In this document: in pieces, positions 21,341 to 30,922 of the stretch
Numbering within the stretch: the first letter of the stretch is position 1
How the letters are laid out: the number at the start of each line of letters is the position of its first letter
Made by a program: the position numbers and the translations under genes
Assembly: GCF_014522265.1 (NCBI RefSeq)
Contig: NZ_CP017024.1
Location: 2,012,001-2,076,000 of the forward strand
DNA length: 64,000 nucleotides
Origin: Pseudomonas oryzihabitans
GTDB lineage: Bacteria; Pseudomonadota; Gammaproteobacteria; Pseudomonadales; Pseudomonadaceae
Direction of reading: 5' to 3'
The notes under the pieces: model-generated
Told to the model about the DNA's origin: nothing
What the model saw: only the letters and a program-made list of their open reading frames with translations
The model's database searches: none

Positions 21341-22660
21341 ATGAAGGCGCCCGGCTGGTTTCCCCAGAGTTTCTTCGCCCGCTCGCTGTGGATGGTCCTG
21401 CTCGCGGTGCTGTTTTCCAAGGCGCTGACCCTGGTCTATCTGCTGCTCAATGAGGACGTTCTGGTCGATCGTCAGTACAGCCACGGCGCGGCCCTGACCC
21501 TCCGTGCCTACTGGGCCACCCCGGAAACCGAGCGGCCGCGCATCGCCCAGGCCGCCGGCCTGCGCTACGAATCACCCGAGACCGTGCCGGCCGGGGAATA
21601 CCACTGGCCCTACAGCGAGATCTTCGAGCGCCAGATGAAGCAGGAACTGGGCGAGGAGACCGAGGTGCGGGTGCGGGTCCAGCATGGTCCGGCCATGTGG
21701 ATCCTGGCGCCCTCCCTGGGGCCGGACTGGATCAAGATCCCGCTCATGGCCCATCCCTTGCGCGGGCAGCACATCTGGAGCGTGCTGGGCTGGTTTTTCG
21801 CCATCGGCCTGCTGTCCACCGGCGCCGCCTGGGTCTTCGTCCGGCAACTCAACCAACCGCTGCGCCGCCTGGTGAACGCGGCGCGCGAGCTGGGCAAGGG
21901 CCGCAGCGTGCGCTTGCCGGAAACCGATGCACCCAGCGAGATTCAGGACGTCTACCACGCCTTCAACCAGATGGCCGAGGACGTCGAGCAGGCCGGCCGC
22001 GAGCGCGAGCTGATGTTGGCCGGGGTCTCCCATGACCTGCGCACGCCCCTGACCCGGCTGCGCCTGGCGGTGGAGCTGATGCCACCGGCCGAGCGCGAAG
22101 AGGCCGAGGACATGATCCGCGACATCGAGGACATGAACGCCATCCTCGACCAGTTCCTCGCCTTCGTCCGCGATGGCCGCGACGAACCGCAAGAGCTCAC
22201 CAATATCAACGAGCTGGCCCGCCAGGTGGTGGCGCCCTACAACCAGGAGGAGGAGCGGGTACGGCTGATGCTGGACGTGCTGCCACCCTTGCCGGTGCGG
22301 CGCATCTCCTTCAAGCGGCTGCTGACCAACCTGGTGGAAAACGCCCTGCGCCACGGCGGCGGTGGCGGTATCGAGGTGGTCGGGCAGGTGGCGGGCTCCG
22401 CCACGGCGCCCTATGTCGCCCTGAGCGTGATGGATCGCGGTCCCGGCATAGATCCCAAGGACCTGCAGGACATCTTCAATCCCTTCACCCGCGGCAATCG
22501 TGCCCGCACCGTCAGCGGTTCCGGGCTGGGCCTGGCGATCGTCAAGCGCATCGCCGCGCAGCACGGCGGCAGCGCCGAACTGCGCAATCGCGAAGGTGGT
22601 GGGGTGGAAGCCCGGGTACTGTTGCCCCTGGGCCTGCTGCTCCCGCGCAGCGCCAGCTGA
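21341..22660 (+). CDS. envZ: EnvZ/AmgS-type sensor histidine kinase
   Basis: 439 residues. First membrane segment about 14-36, periplasmic loop 37-145, second segment about 146-168, HAMP domain about 168-220 (NQPLRRLVNAARELGKG), HisKA with LMLAGVSHDLRTPLTRLRL and phospho-His231, then HATPase with N-box LVENALRHG, DRGPGIDP and GSGLGLAIVKRIAAQHGG. Partner of the OmpR-type regulator at 19556-20290, but separated from it by uppP, so it must have its own promoter in the 137-bp gap that it shares with divergent uppP. The start ATG at 21341 has GGAAAG nine bases upstream. Confidence 0.92.
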   Translation: MKAPGWFPQSFFARSLWMVLLAVLFSKALTLVYLLLNEDVLVDRQYSHGAALTLRAYWATPETERPRIAQAAGLRYESPETVPAGEYHWPYSEIFERQMKQELGEETEVRVRVQHGPAMWILAPSLGPDWIKIPLMAHPLRGQHIWSVLGWFFAIGLLSTGAAWVFVRQLNQPLRRLVNAARELGKGRSVRLPETDAPSEIQDVYHAFNQMAEDVEQAGRERELMLAGVSHDLRTPLTRLRLAVELMPPAEREEAEDMIRDIEDMNAILDQFLAFVRDGRDEPQELTNINELARQVVAPYNQEEERVRLMLDVLPPLPVRRISFKRLLTNLVENALRHGGGGGIEVVGQVAGSATAPYVALSVMDRGPGIDPKDLQDIFNPFTRGNRARTVSGSGLGLAIVKRIAAQHGGSAELRNREGGGVEARVLLPLGLLLPRSAS

Positions 22661-22679
22661 CAAGGGACGTTATCGCGGC

Positions 22680-22713
22680 GTAGGTTGGGCTGAGCGCTGG
22701 CGAAGCCCGACAC
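22680..22713. repeat. Partial copy of the GTAGGTTGGGC intergenic element
   Basis: The first 15 bases match the start of the element at 14282-14325, followed by a diverged arm (GCTGGCGAAGCCCGAC). It lies between the convergent 3' ends of envZ and rimK and could act as a shared end structure. Confidence 0.55.
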
Positions 22714-22730
22714 CCCGCGCCCAGACTCCG

Positions 22731-23636
22731 TCACCCCTTGCCCTTGGTTCGCGTCAGCCCCGGTTCGGCGTTCTTTTCCAGGTACTCGATGATGATCCCG
22801 GCCACGTCCTTGCCGGTGGTCTGCTCGATGCCTTCCAGGCCGGGCGAGGAATTGACCTCCATCACCAGCGGGCCGTGATTGGATCTGAGAATATCCACCC
22901 CGGCCACGCTCAGACCCATGGCCCGGGCCGCGCGCAGGGCGGTCATGCGTTCCTCGGGGGTGATCTTGATCAGGCTGGCGGTGCCGCCGCGATGCAGATT
23001 CGAACGAAATTCCCCCGGCGCCGCCTGGCGCTTCATCGCGGCGATCACCTTGTCGCCGACCACGAAGCAGCGGATGTCCGCGCCACCCGCCTCGCGGATG
23101 TATTCCTGCACCATGATGTTCTGCTTGAGCCCCATGAAGGCCTCGATCACCGATTCGGCCGCCTTCTCGGTCTCGCACAGCACCACCCCGATACCCTGGG
23201 TGCCTTCCAGCACCTTGATCACCAGAGGGGCGCCGTTGACCATCTGGATCAGGTCCGGCACGTCGTCCGGCGAGTGGGCGAAACCGGTCACCGGCAGGCC
23301 GATGCCCTTGCGCGAGAGCAGCTGCAGGGAACGCAGCTTGTCGCGCGAACGGCTGATGGCCACGCTCTCGTTGAGCGGAAAGACACCCTGCATCTCGAAT
23401 TGGCGCAGCACCGCGCAGCCATAGAAGGTCACCGAGGCACCGATGCGCGGGATGACCGCATCGAAGCCTTCCAGGGGTTTGCCGCGGTAATGGATCTGCG
23501 GCTTGTGGCTGGCGATGTTCATGTACGCGCGCAGGGTGTCGACCACGACCACCTCATGGCCGCGGCTGACACCGGCTTCGACCAGGCGCCGGGTGGAATA
23601 CAGATTGGGATTACGCGAGAGGACGGCGATTTTCAT
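22731..23636 (-). CDS. rimK: Ribosomal protein S6 glutamate ligase
   Basis: 301 residues from the ATG at 23636, the usual RimK length. An ATP-grasp ligase: [21 protein letters not shown] at the N terminus, the lid and nucleotide-binding stretch [15 protein letters not shown], then [20 protein letters not shown] and the metal-binding [14 protein letters not shown]. RimK adds glutamate residues to the C terminus of ribosomal protein S6. Its start overlaps the rimB stop by four bases (ATGA), so the two are translationally coupled. With the upstream EAL gene this forms the rimABK operon, through which, in P. fluorescens, c-di-GMP and RimA/RimB tune RimK and the proteome. Confidence 0.95.
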   Translation of the reverse strand: MKIAVLSRNPNLYSTRRLVEAGVSRGHEVVVVDTLRAYMNIASHKPQIHYRGKPLEGFDAVIPRIGASVTFYGCAVLRQFEMQGVFPLNESVAISRSRDKLRSLQLLSRKGIGLPVTGFAHSPDDVPDLIQMVNGAPLVIKVLEGTQGIGVVLCETEKAAESVIEAFMGLKQNIMVQEYIREAGGADIRCFVVGDKVIAAMKRQAAPGEFRSNLHRGGTASLIKITPEERMTALRAARAMGLSVAGVDILRSNHGPLVMEVNSSPGLEGIEQTTGKDVAGIIIEYLEKNAEPGLTRTKGKG

Positions 23637-24109
23637 GGGGCACCGGAAGCCGGAGTAAGGGACAACTGGGGTTTGTCTTGCGCATAGGAGACGGCCGGAT
23701 TCACCAGCAGGCCACCATCGATCAAAGCCTTGGACCCGAGCAGCATGCGATAGCGCATGCTCTTGCGGCAGGCCAGGGTGAATTCCACCGGCCACTGGCA
23801 CTCGCCCAGGGCCAGCAGGGTACGGATGACATAACGCGTCTGAGCGATGCCATTGGAACTGCGAATGGTCTTCTTCGCCACCAGAGGGGCTTCGCAATGG
23901 CGATGACGGGACTGAACCAGCGTCCCCAGGTGCACGGTGAATCTCACCCAGCGTTCCTTGCCGCGCATGAACGGCTGGACTTCCGTTGCATGCAGCGCCG
24001 AGGTACTGGCGCCGGTATCGATCTTGGCTCTCAGGCCCACCACGCCCAGACCGGGCAGGGCCACCCATTCACTCAGGCCGATAATGACCGGTTCGGCGGA
24101 ATTGCTCAT
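23633..24109 (-). CDS. rimB: RimB, retropepsin-like RimK partner
   Basis: 158 residues of the family annotated as ATP-dependent zinc protease, with a retropepsin-like active-site motif [13 protein letters not shown]. The remaining fold includes [11 protein letters not shown] and a [12 protein letters not shown] stretch near the C terminus. In P. fluorescens RimB acts with RimK on S6 modification. ATG at 24109 follows an AAGGAG ribosome-binding site and lies 15 bases after the rimA stop; its own stop overlaps the rimK start. No signal peptide, consistent with a cytoplasmic role. The catalytic assignment rests on the family, not on this sequence alone. Confidence 0.88.
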   Translation of the reverse strand: MSNSAEPVIIGLSEWVALPGLGVVGLRAKIDTGASTSALHATEVQPFMRGKERWVRFTVHLGTLVQSRHRHCEAPLVAKKTIRSSNGIAQTRYVIRTLLALGECQWPVEFTLACRKSMRYRMLLGSKALIDGGLLVNPAVSYAQDKPQLSLTPASGAP

Positions 24110-24124
24110 CGCTGCTCCTTGAAA

Positions 24125-24901
24125 TCAGTGGCCTCCGCCTAAATGTTGCGGATCAATGAGCTGTTTGAAGGCTGGTTTGGCGAACAGATACCCCTGCATC
24201 AGCTCGATGCCGAGGTCACGCAGGCAATCGCGTTCGGCCACGGTCTCCACCCCTTCGGCGATCACCTGGGTACCCAGTTCGCGGCACATGACGATCAGGT
24301 TGCGCACGATGGTTCGCCGCACCTGATCCCGGTCGATGTGGCGGATGAGCGCCATGTCGAGCTTGACCAGGTCCGGCTGGAATTCGGCCAGCAGCGTCAG
24401 GCCGGAATGACCGGCGCCGAAGTCGTCGATGGCAGTCTTGAAGCCGAATTGCTGATACTCGCGCAGGATGTGCGTCAGATGGTCACTTGCGACGTGTTCG
24501 GTTTCCACTGTCTCGAAGATCAGCCGTTCCAGCGGAAAGCCATGCTCGCGCGCGGCAGCCAGCGTACTGCGAATGCACAGTTCCGGGCGGTAGACGGCGT
24601 TGGGCAGGAAGTTGATCGACAGACTCTCCTGCATGCCCAGGGCGGCTGCGGTGGCGATGGCCTTGGTGCGGCAAAGCTGGTCGAAGCGATAGCGGTTGCT
24701 GTCGGTCACCTGATTGAGCACCGACAGCGCGCCTTCGCCGCCTGGTCCGCGCACCAGTGCTTCCCGGGCGAAGACCGCGCCTTGGCCCAGATCCACGATG
24801 GGCTGATAGGCGAAGTCGAAGTCGAAGCCCAGGGGTTCCGACTGCTGGCATCCCGTGCAGCGGGTCTGGCCAGTCAGATCGGAAGGAAAGAATGTGGTCA
24901 T
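24125..24901 (-). CDS. rimA: Stand-alone EAL-domain c-di-GMP phosphodiesterase (RimA-like)
   Basis: 258 residues, essentially one EAL domain from about residue 28 after a short N-terminal CxxC (CTGC). Catalytic features look complete: FAREALVRG, the substrate- and metal-binding SINFLPNA, ETVETEH, IDDFGAGHSGL with two metal Asp residues, KLD, AEGVET and QGYLFAKPA. It should cleave c-di-GMP to pGpG. It lies directly upstream of rimB and rimK in one operon with 15-base spacing, matching the P. fluorescens rimABK arrangement in which RimA links c-di-GMP to ribosome modification. No GGDEF, membrane or sensory domain. The role of the CxxC is unknown. Confidence 0.87.
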   Translation of the reverse strand: MTTFFPSDLTGQTRCTGCQQSEPLGFDFDFAYQPIVDLGQGAVFAREALVRGPGGEGALSVLNQVTDSNRYRFDQLCRTKAIATAAALGMQESLSINFLPNAVYRPELCIRSTLAAAREHGFPLERLIFETVETEHVASDHLTHILREYQQFGFKTAIDDFGAGHSGLTLLAEFQPDLVKLDMALIRHIDRDQVRRTIVRNLIVMCRELGTQVIAEGVETVAERDCLRDLGIELMQGYLFAKPAFKQLIDPQHLGGGH

Positions 24902-24989
24902 GGCTCTCCAGAGGCGCGCTTGCAGCGTCGGTCCGATGGTTTAGAGTTCTTGAGAAGAGTCTAAGACCCAACAGGGGGCTTTTTATTCG

Positions 24990-25403
24990 ATGTATGCAGT
25001 AGATCACACTGAAGAACGGATGCGCCTCGATAAATGGCTATGGGCCGCGCGTTTTTTCAAGACCCGCGCGCTGGCCAAGGCGGCCCTGGAAGGCGGCAAG
25101 ATCCAGTGCCGTGGCGAGCGCTGCAAGCCGAGCAAGGAGCCGCGCATCGGTGACGTTCTCACCATCCGTCAGGGCTATGACGAAAAGACGGTAGTGATCG
25201 TCGCCCTGTCGCAGAACCGCCGGGGTGCGCCCGAGGCTCAGCAGCTCTACACCGAGACGCCGGAAAGCCTCAAGGCTCGCGAGCAGGCCGCGGCCGCTCG
25301 CAAGGCCGGCAACCTCGGCGTGCAGACCGATGGCCGTCCCACCAAGAAGCAGCGGCGCCAGATCCACCAGTTCCGCGAGTACGTCCATCCGTTCGACGAC
25401 TGA
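24990..25403 (+). CDS. hslR: S4-domain heat shock protein Hsp15
   Basis: 137 residues from the ATG at 24990; a second in-frame ATG at 25020 would give 127, and either is possible. The N-terminal S4 RNA-binding domain reads MRLDKWLWAARFFKTRALAK, and a basic C-terminal tail follows (RPTKKQRRQIHQFREYVHP). Hsp15 binds free 50S subunits carrying a nascent chain and frees stalled tRNA after heat shock. It lies upstream of hslO, its usual neighbour, so the two are likely heat-induced together. The gene diverges from rimA. Confidence 0.92.
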   Translation: MYAVDHTEERMRLDKWLWAARFFKTRALAKAALEGGKIQCRGERCKPSKEPRIGDVLTIRQGYDEKTVVIVALSQNRRGAPEAQQLYTETPESLKAREQAAAARKAGNLGVQTDGRPTKKQRRQIHQFREYVHPFDD

Positions 25404-25510
25404 GTTCGTCGCGGTTCGCCGGAGCCTCTCAATGGCCAGGTCCGCTCGCCGGTTCTGGCGTGCGCCGTGAACGCCACGCTTCGCGGCCTCCTTCCTTATA
25501 TAGGTAGTTC

Positions 25511-26404
25511 ATGACTTCCCACGATTTCACCCAACGTTTCCTGTTTGACGAAACCGATGTCCGCGGCGAACTGGCCACCCTGGATCGCAGCTATGTCGAG
25601 GTCCTCGCCAAGCATGCCTATCCGGAGCCCGTGGCCCAGCTACTGGGCGAGCTGCTCGCGGCGGCCGCGCTGCTGTGTGGGACCCTCAAGTTCGAAGGGC
25701 TGCTGGTGCTGCAGGCGCGCTCCAGCGGTCCCATCCCGCTGCTCATGGTTGAGTGCTCCAGTGAGCGCGAGGTGCGCGGCATCGCACGCTACGAAGAGGC
25801 CGAGATCACCGCGTCCGCCTCCTTGAGCGAGCTCATGCCCGATGGCGTTCTGGCCCTTACCATCGACCCGCGCCATGGTCAGCGCTACCAGGGTATCGTC
25901 CCGCTGGAGGGCGCGAATCTGGCTGAGTGCCTGTCCGGCTATTTCGCCACCTCCGAGCAGCTGCCCACCCGTTTCTGGCTGAACGCCGATGGCCGCCGCG
26001 CCCGCGGCCTGCTGCTCCAGCAATTGCCGCCGTCGCGGATCAAGGATGCCCAGGCCCGCCAGGACAGCTGGGAGCATGTGGTCACCCTGGCCGATACCCT
26101 CACGGCCGAAGAGCTGCTGGGTCTCGACAACGAAGTGATCCTGCACCGCCTGTTCCACGAGGAGAAGGTACGCCTGTTCGACGAGCAGCCAGTGGCCTTC
26201 AGCTGCAGCTGCTCCCGTGACCGCGCGGCCAATGCCCTGATCAGCATGGGTCAGCCGGACGTCGAGAGCCTGCTCGACGAACAGGACGGACAAATTCGGG
26301 TCGATTGTCAGTTTTGCAATGAACAGCAGGTATTCGACGCCGCCGATATCGCGCAGATTTTTGCGGGCGGCGGCACGCAAACCCCGGGAAATACCCGGCA
26401 CTAG
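25511..26404 (+). CDS. hslO: Redox-regulated chaperone Hsp33
   Basis: 297 residues. The N-terminal substrate-binding domain is followed by a linker and the C-terminal redox switch, with four zinc-binding cysteines as CSCSRDRAA and CQFC spaced as in Hsp33. Oxidation of these cysteines releases zinc, unfolds the linker and activates holdase activity against oxidatively damaged proteins. AGGTAG precedes the ATG. It follows hslR by 107 bp. A small hairpin (26413-26428) lies just after the stop and may end the transcript. Confidence 0.95.
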   Translation: MTSHDFTQRFLFDETDVRGELATLDRSYVEVLAKHAYPEPVAQLLGELLAAAALLCGTLKFEGLLVLQARSSGPIPLLMVECSSEREVRGIARYEEAEITASASLSELMPDGVLALTIDPRHGQRYQGIVPLEGANLAECLSGYFATSEQLPTRFWLNADGRRARGLLLQQLPPSRIKDAQARQDSWEHVVTLADTLTAEELLGLDNEVILHRLFHEEKVRLFDEQPVAFSCSCSRDRAANALISMGQPDVESLLDEQDGQIRVDCQFCNEQQVFDAADIAQIFAGGGTQTPGNTRH

Positions 26405-26407
26405 CCG

Positions 26408-26438
26408 TTGCAAAAGCCCGAAGGCTTTCTGGCATAAT
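26408..26438 (+). promoter_or_regulatory. Candidate pckA promoter with extended -10
   Basis: Extended -10 TGGCATAAT (hexamer 26433-26438), with TTGCAA at 26408-26413 as a poor -35 at a long 19-bp spacing. The spacer contains a small hairpin AAAGCC-CGAA-GGCTTT, so termination of hslO and initiation for pckA may share this DNA. Confidence 0.45.
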
Positions 26439-26508
26439 CCCGCAACGTGTAGTTCTGCCGTGTAAGAGCTACAAGCATGAGGAACGGCCCAGGGCCATGG
26501 GGAACGAA

Positions 26509-28050
26509 ATGACGAAAGCCAACGTGTATACCGATATCAGCGTCGCGCAGTTAGTGGAAGAGTCCCTGCGACGTGGCGAAGGAGAGCTGGCCGCCAATGG
26601 CTCGCTGGTCGTCAAGACGGGGCATCGCACGGGGCGTTCGCCGGTAGATCGCTTTATCGTCGAGGAAGCCTCCACGCGCGATGCCATCCACTGGGGGCCG
26701 ATCAACCGTGCCTTCCCGGAGGAGAAGTTCGCACCGCTGTGGGAGCGCGTGAGCGCCTACCTGGACGAGCGTGATCAATTCGTCTCCCATGTTCATGTAG
26801 GCGCCGATGTAGAGCACTACCTGCCCGTCGTCATGCGTACCGAGACCGCCTGGCACAACCTGTTCGGCCGCTGCCTGTTCATCAATCCGGCCGAATACAA
26901 TCCCCAGTCCAAGCCGGCCTGGGAGATCATCAACGCGCCCGGGTTCGTCTGTGAGCCCGCGCGTGACGGCACCAATTCCGACGGTACCGTCATCATCAAC
27001 TTCGCGGCGCGCAAGGTGCTGATCGCCGGTATGCGCTACGCCGGCGAGATGAAGAAGGCCATGTTCTCGGTGCAGAACTTCCTGCTGCCGGAAAAGGACG
27101 TGCTGCCGATGCACTGCGCGGCCAACGTAGGCGAGGAGGGTGATGTCACCCTGTTCTTCGGTCTGTCCGGTACCGGCAAGACCACCCTGTCCGCCGACCA
27201 GAGCCGCTACCTTATCGGTGACGACGAGCACGGCTGGGGTGTGGGCACCGTCTTCAACATGGAAGGTGGTTGCTACGCCAAGTGCATCGACCTGTCCGAG
27301 AAGAACGAGCCGGTCATCTGGAAGGCCATCCAGTTCGGCGCCGTTCTGGAAAACGTGGTTCTGGATCCCCAGACCCGTCACCCTGACTATGCCAACGACA
27401 GCCTGACCCAGAACAGCCGGGCGGCCTATCCGCGCGAACTGATCGACAAGCGCGCCGAGCACAACCTGGGTGGCGAGCCCAACGCGGTCATCTTCCTGAC
27501 CTGCGACCTCACCGGTGTCCTGCCCCCGGTATCCATCCTTAATAATGAGCAGGCGGCCTACCACTTCCTGTCCGGCTACACCGCCCTGGTCGGCTCGACC
27601 GAGATGGGTTCCGGTCCTGGCATCAAGTCGACCTTCTCCACCTGCTTCGGCGCACCCTTCTTCCCGCGTCCGGCGGCTGAATACGCCGATCTGCTGATCA
27701 AGCGCATCCAGGGCTTTGGCTCCAAGGTGTACCTGGTCAACACCGGTTGGACCGGTGGCGGTTACGGCGTCGGCAAGCGCTTCAACATCCCGACTACCCG
27801 TGCGGTCATCGCAGCTATTCAGAGCGGTGCCCTCATCGGTACCGAGACGCGCCACGTCCCGGTCATCAATCTCGACGTCCCGGTTGCCGTTCCCGGCGTG
27901 GACAGCGTCCTGCTCAATCCTCGCGACACCTGGCAGGATGGTGCCGCCTATGACGCGGCGGCGCGCGAGCTGGCTGGCAAGTTCGTCGAGAACTTCAAGA
28001 AGTTCTCCGGCGTATCCGAAGGCATCCTGGCCGCCGGTCCCCAGCTGTAA
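26509..28050 (+). CDS. pckA: Phosphoenolpyruvate carboxykinase (ATP)
   Basis: 513 residues from the ATG at 26509, preferred over the ATG 12 bases upstream because GGGGAA is well placed and the length equals Pseudomonas PckA. Conserved segments: [13 protein letters not shown], the P-loop [13 protein letters not shown], metal-binding [28 protein letters not shown]-like [12 protein letters not shown] and [13 protein letters not shown]. It converts oxaloacetate and ATP to phosphoenolpyruvate and CO2, the entry to gluconeogenesis, which is central in pseudomonads growing on organic acids. Its own promoter and terminator suggest a single-gene transcript. Confidence 0.97.
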   Translation: MTKANVYTDISVAQLVEESLRRGEGELAANGSLVVKTGHRTGRSPVDRFIVEEASTRDAIHWGPINRAFPEEKFAPLWERVSAYLDERDQFVSHVHVGADVEHYLPVVMRTETAWHNLFGRCLFINPAEYNPQSKPAWEIINAPGFVCEPARDGTNSDGTVIINFAARKVLIAGMRYAGEMKKAMFSVQNFLLPEKDVLPMHCAANVGEEGDVTLFFGLSGTGKTTLSADQSRYLIGDDEHGWGVGTVFNMEGGCYAKCIDLSEKNEPVIWKAIQFGAVLENVVLDPQTRHPDYANDSLTQNSRAAYPRELIDKRAEHNLGGEPNAVIFLTCDLTGVLPPVSILNNEQAAYHFLSGYTALVGSTEMGSGPGIKSTFSTCFGAPFFPRPAAEYADLLIKRIQGFGSKVYLVNTGWTGGGYGVGKRFNIPTTRAVIAAIQSGALIGTETRHVPVINLDVPVAVPGVDSVLLNPRDTWQDGAAYDAAARELAGKFVENFKKFSGVSEGILAAGPQL

Positions 28051-28070
28051 GCAGGGCTGGTTGTCTGCAA

Positions 28071-28104
28071 ACAAAGGCCGCCGCTAGGGCGGCCTTTGTT
28101 TTTT
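28071..28104 (+). terminator. pckA terminator
   Basis: A 12-bp perfect stem (ACAAAGGCCGCC and its complement) with a five-base loop, followed by a TTTTTT run, 20 bases after the pckA stop codon. A textbook factor-independent terminator. Confidence 0.93.
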
Positions 28105-28228
28105 AAGCTTTTTTTACGTCTTGGGGTTGCATGGTCCGCTGCGATTGCATAAACTGCGCCCGCTTTCGCTGATAACGCTAGCGAGCGATGCGAAAGCATT
28201 GATTGTTAAGGAGATTTTAAAAAGATCC

Positions 28229-28257
28229 TTGACAAGAGGAGGGCAGATGAAGAAAAT
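28229..28257 (+). promoter_or_regulatory. Candidate promoter of the tRNA-tuf operon
   Basis: TTGACA (28229-28234), 17-bp spacer, GAAAAT (28252-28257), then a GC-rich GCCGCC discriminator before tRNA-Tyr at 28271. The perfect -35 and GC-rich discriminator are typical of stable-RNA promoters under stringent control. Confidence 0.68.
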
Positions 28258-28270
28258 GCCGCCTCACTTT

Positions 28271-28355
<85 letters not shown>

Positions 28356-28378
28356 GATTGTTAGAGCGCTTAGGCTCT

Positions 28379-28452
<74 letters not shown>

Positions 28453-28472
28453 GTTTGACTGGCAAATGTTTC

Positions 28473-28548
28473 GCTCATGTAGCTCAGTTGGTAGAGCACA
28501 CCCTTGGTAAGGGTGAGGTCAGCGGTTCAAATCCGCTCATGAGCTCCA
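28473..28548 (+). tRNA. tRNA-Thr (GGT)
   Basis: 76 nt. Acceptor GCTCATG/CATGAGC, anticodon stem CACCC/GGGTG with loop TTGGTAA giving anticodon GGT, T-loop GGTTCAAATCC, encoded CCA. Third tRNA of the operon, followed by a terminator-like hairpin. Confidence 0.97.
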
Positions 28549-28552
28549 TCTT

Positions 28553-28587
28553 AAAAAGGCAGATATGCAAATATCTGCCTTTGTTTT
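28553..28587 (+). terminator. Terminator or attenuator between tRNA-Thr and tuf
   Basis: A 12-bp perfect stem (AAAGGCAGATAT and its complement) with loop GCAA, followed by a T-rich GTTTT stretch. Only about 45 bp separate it from the tuf start, with no clear promoter between, so it may attenuate read-through into tuf rather than end the operon. Confidence 0.75.
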
Positions 28588-28632
28588 AATGGCGGCATTG
28601 CTTTGCTCAATTCGTGAAGGGAGAGAGTGTCG

Positions 28633-29826
28633 ATGGCTAAAGAAAAGTTTGAACGTAACAAGCCGCACCTGAACGTGGGCACCATCGGTCACGTCGACCA
28701 TGGCAAGACCACTCTGACCGCTGCGCTGACCAAAGTCTGTGCCGACACCTGGGGCGGTTCCGCTCGTGGTTTCGACCAGATCGACAACGCGCCGGAAGAA
28801 AAGGCTCGTGGTATCACCATCAACACCTCCCACGTTGAGTACGACTCGGCGATCCGTCACTACGCGCACGTCGACTGCCCCGGCCACGCCGACTACGTGA
28901 AGAACATGATCACCGGTGCTGCCCAGATGGACGGCGCGATCCTGGTTTGCTCGGCTGCTGACGGCCCCATGCCGCAGACCCGCGAGCACATCCTGCTGTC
29001 CCGTCAGGTAGGCGTTCCCTACATCGTCGTGTTCCTGAACAAGGCCGACATGGTTGACGACGCCGAGCTGCTGGAACTGGTCGAGATGGAAGTTCGCGAT
29101 CTGCTGAACACCTACGACTTCCCGGGCGACGACACCCCGATCGTGATCGGCTCCGCGCTGATGGCGCTGAACGGCAACGACGACAACGAAATGGGTACCT
29201 CTGCCGTGCGCAAGCTGGTCGAGACCCTGGACTCGTACATCCCCGAGCCCGAGCGTGCCATCGACAAGCCGTTCCTGATGCCGATCGAGGACGTGTTCTC
29301 GATCTCCGGTCGCGGCACCGTGGTCACCGGTCGTGTCGAGCGTGGCATCGTCCGCATCCAGGAAGAAGTCGAGATCGTGGGCATCAAGGCCACCGTCAAG
29401 ACCACCTGCACCGGCGTTGAAATGTTCCGCAAGCTGCTGGACGAAGGCCGTGCTGGCGAGAACGTCGGCGTGCTGCTGCGTGGCACCAAGCGTGAAGACG
29501 TGGAGCGTGGCCAGGTTCTGGCCAAGCCGAACACCATCAAGCCGCACACCAAGTTCGAGTGCGAAGTGTACGTGCTGTCCAAGGAAGAAGGCGGTCGTCA
29601 CACCCCGTTCTTCAAGGGCTACCGTCCGCAGTTCTACTTCCGCACCACCGACGTGACCGGTAACTGCGAGCTGCCGGAAGGCGTCGAGATGGTGATGCCG
29701 GGCGACAACATCAAGATGGTTGTCACCCTGATCGCTCCGATCGCGATGGAAGACGGTCTGCGTTTCGCCATCCGTGAAGGCGGTCGTACCGTCGGCGCCG
29801 GCGTGGTTGCCAAGATCATCGAGTAA
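28633..29826 (+). CDS. tuf: Elongation factor Tu, copy 1
   Basis: 397 residues from the ATG at 28633, with GAAGGGAGAG upstream. A GTG six bases earlier is less likely. G1 motif [10 protein letters not shown], effector region [12 protein letters not shown]3 DCPGHADY, G4 NKADM, then two beta-barrel domains. EF-Tu delivers aminoacyl-tRNA to the ribosomal A site. The protein equals the second copy at 45120-46313. DNA from about 28696 to 11 bases past the stop also matches that copy, a sign of gene conversion. It is followed by tRNA-Trp, secE and nusG. Confidence 0.98.
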   Translation: MAKEKFERNKPHLNVGTIGHVDHGKTTLTAALTKVCADTWGGSARGFDQIDNAPEEKARGITINTSHVEYDSAIRHYAHVDCPGHADYVKNMITGAAQMDGAILVCSAADGPMPQTREHILLSRQVGVPYIVVFLNKADMVDDAELLELVEMEVRDLLNTYDFPGDDTPIVIGSALMALNGNDDNEMGTSAVRKLVETLDSYIPEPERAIDKPFLMPIEDVFSISGRGTVVTGRVERGIVRIQEEVEIVGIKATVKTTCTGVEMFRKLLDEGRAGENVGVLLRGTKREDVERGQVLAKPNTIKPHTKFECEVYVLSKEEGGRHTPFFKGYRPQFYFRTTDVTGNCELPEGVEMVMPGDNIKMVVTLIAPIAMEDGLRFAIREGGRTVGAGVVAKIIE

Positions 29827-29880
29827 TCGATTGATCTTGGTCTGTCAGGTCGGCATAATGGTCGGCCTGATTCAAGTTAC

Positions 29881-29956
29881 AGGCCAGTAGCTCAATTGGC
29901 AGAGCGGCGGTCTCCAAAACCGCAGGTTGGGGGTTCGATTCCCTCCTGGCCTGCCA
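29881..29956 (+). tRNA. tRNA-Trp (CCA)
   Basis: 76 nt. Acceptor AGGCCAG/CTGGCCT, anticodon stem GCGGT/ACCGC with loop CTCCAAA giving anticodon CCA, T-loop GGTTCGATTCC, encoded CCA tail. Sits between tuf and secE, the standard position in gammaproteobacteria. Confidence 0.97.
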
Positions 29957-29991
29957 GATTCCCATCTGGCACTCCTTACAGGATTCATGCA

Positions 29992-30360
29992 ATGAGCATC
30001 AAGGCGGAAGCCAAAGAGTCGCGCTTCGATGCGCTCAAGTGGCTGGTGGTTGTCGTTCTGGTGGCGATTGGTGTTGTTGCCAATCACTACTTCGCTGCTC
30101 AGTCCATCCTGTATCGAGTGGTAGGTCTGTTGGTGCTGGCAGCTGTCGCTGCCTTTATTGCCCTGCAGACCGCCAAGGGGCAAGCCTTCTTTGGCTTGCT
30201 GAAAGACGCCCGTACCGAGATTCGCAAGGTTGTCTGGCCTACCCGGCAAGAGACCACTCAGACCACGCTGATCGTGGTTGCGGTGGTGCTCGTGATGGCT
30301 TTGTTGTTGTGGGGGCTCGACTCCCTGCTCGGTTGGCTGGTTTCCACGATTGTTGGTTGA
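29992..30360 (+). CDS. secE: Protein translocase subunit SecE
   Basis: 122 residues from the ATG at 29992, the three-helix gammaproteobacterial form: membrane segments at about 17-34, 41-60 and 92-118, with the conserved cytoplasmic amphipathic stretch [14 protein letters not shown] before the last helix. SecE clamps SecY (encoded here at 55665) in the SecYEG channel. nusG starts 11 bp after its stop, so the two are co-transcribed. Confidence 0.96.
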   Translation: MSIKAEAKESRFDALKWLVVVVLVAIGVVANHYFAAQSILYRVVGLLVLAAVAAFIALQTAKGQAFFGLLKDARTEIRKVVWPTRQETTQTTLIVVAVVLVMALLLWGLDSLLGWLVSTIVG

Positions 30361-30371
30361 AAGGGTTCGCC

Positions 30372-30905
30372 GTGGCTAAGCGTTGGTACGTCGTGCATGC
30401 CTACTCGGGTTACGAGAAGCATGTCATGCGTTCGTTGATCGAGCGCGTCAAGCTGCACGAAATGGAAGACGAGTTCGGCGACATTCTCGTGCCCACCGAA
30501 GAAGTGGTGGAAATGCGCAATGGCCAGAAGCGCAAGAGCGAGCGTAAGTTTTTCCCGGGATACGTCCTGGTGCAGATGGAGATGAACGAAGGGACCTGGC
30601 ACCTGGTCAAGGACACTCCTCGCGTCATGGGCTTCATCGGTGGTACTGCCGACAAGCCGGCCCCCATCACTGATCGTGAAGCGGACGCGATTCTGCGTCG
30701 TGTCTCCGACAGCAGCGACAAGCCCAAGCCGAAGACCCTGTTTGAAGCAGGCGAGACGGTTCGGGTGGTGGACGGTCCGTTCGCCGACTTCAATGGCGTT
30801 GTCGAAGAAGTCAACTACGAAAAGAGCCGCATCCACGTGGCGGTACTGATCTTTGGTCGGTCGACCCCTGTGGAGCTCGAGTTCAGCCAGGTCGAAAAGG
30901 TCTAG
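30372..30905 (+). CDS. nusG: Transcription termination/antitermination factor NusG
   Basis: 177 residues from a GTG start at 30372 ([17 protein letters not shown]), with AAGGG upstream. N-terminal NGN domain about 1-120, which binds the RNA polymerase clamp, and C-terminal KOW domain about 125-177 ([19 protein letters not shown]), which contacts Rho or ribosomal protein S10. It couples transcription with translation and supports Rho termination. Longer open readings upstream overlap secE and are not family-like. Confidence 0.97.
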   Translation: MAKRWYVVHAYSGYEKHVMRSLIERVKLHEMEDEFGDILVPTEEVVEMRNGQKRKSERKFFPGYVLVQMEMNEGTWHLVKDTPRVMGFIGGTADKPAPITDREADAILRRVSDSSDKPKPKTLFEAGETVRVVDGPFADFNGVVEEVNYEKSRIHVAVLIFGRSTPVELEFSQVEKV

Positions 30906-30922
30906 GTTGTTCGCATCCCTCA

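Noticed and set aside
20257-21420. 387-codon minus-strand frame covering uppP in another frame
   Set aside because: Composition is Arg/Ala/Pro-rich with no membrane pattern, whereas uppP in the neighbouring frame carries both family signatures.
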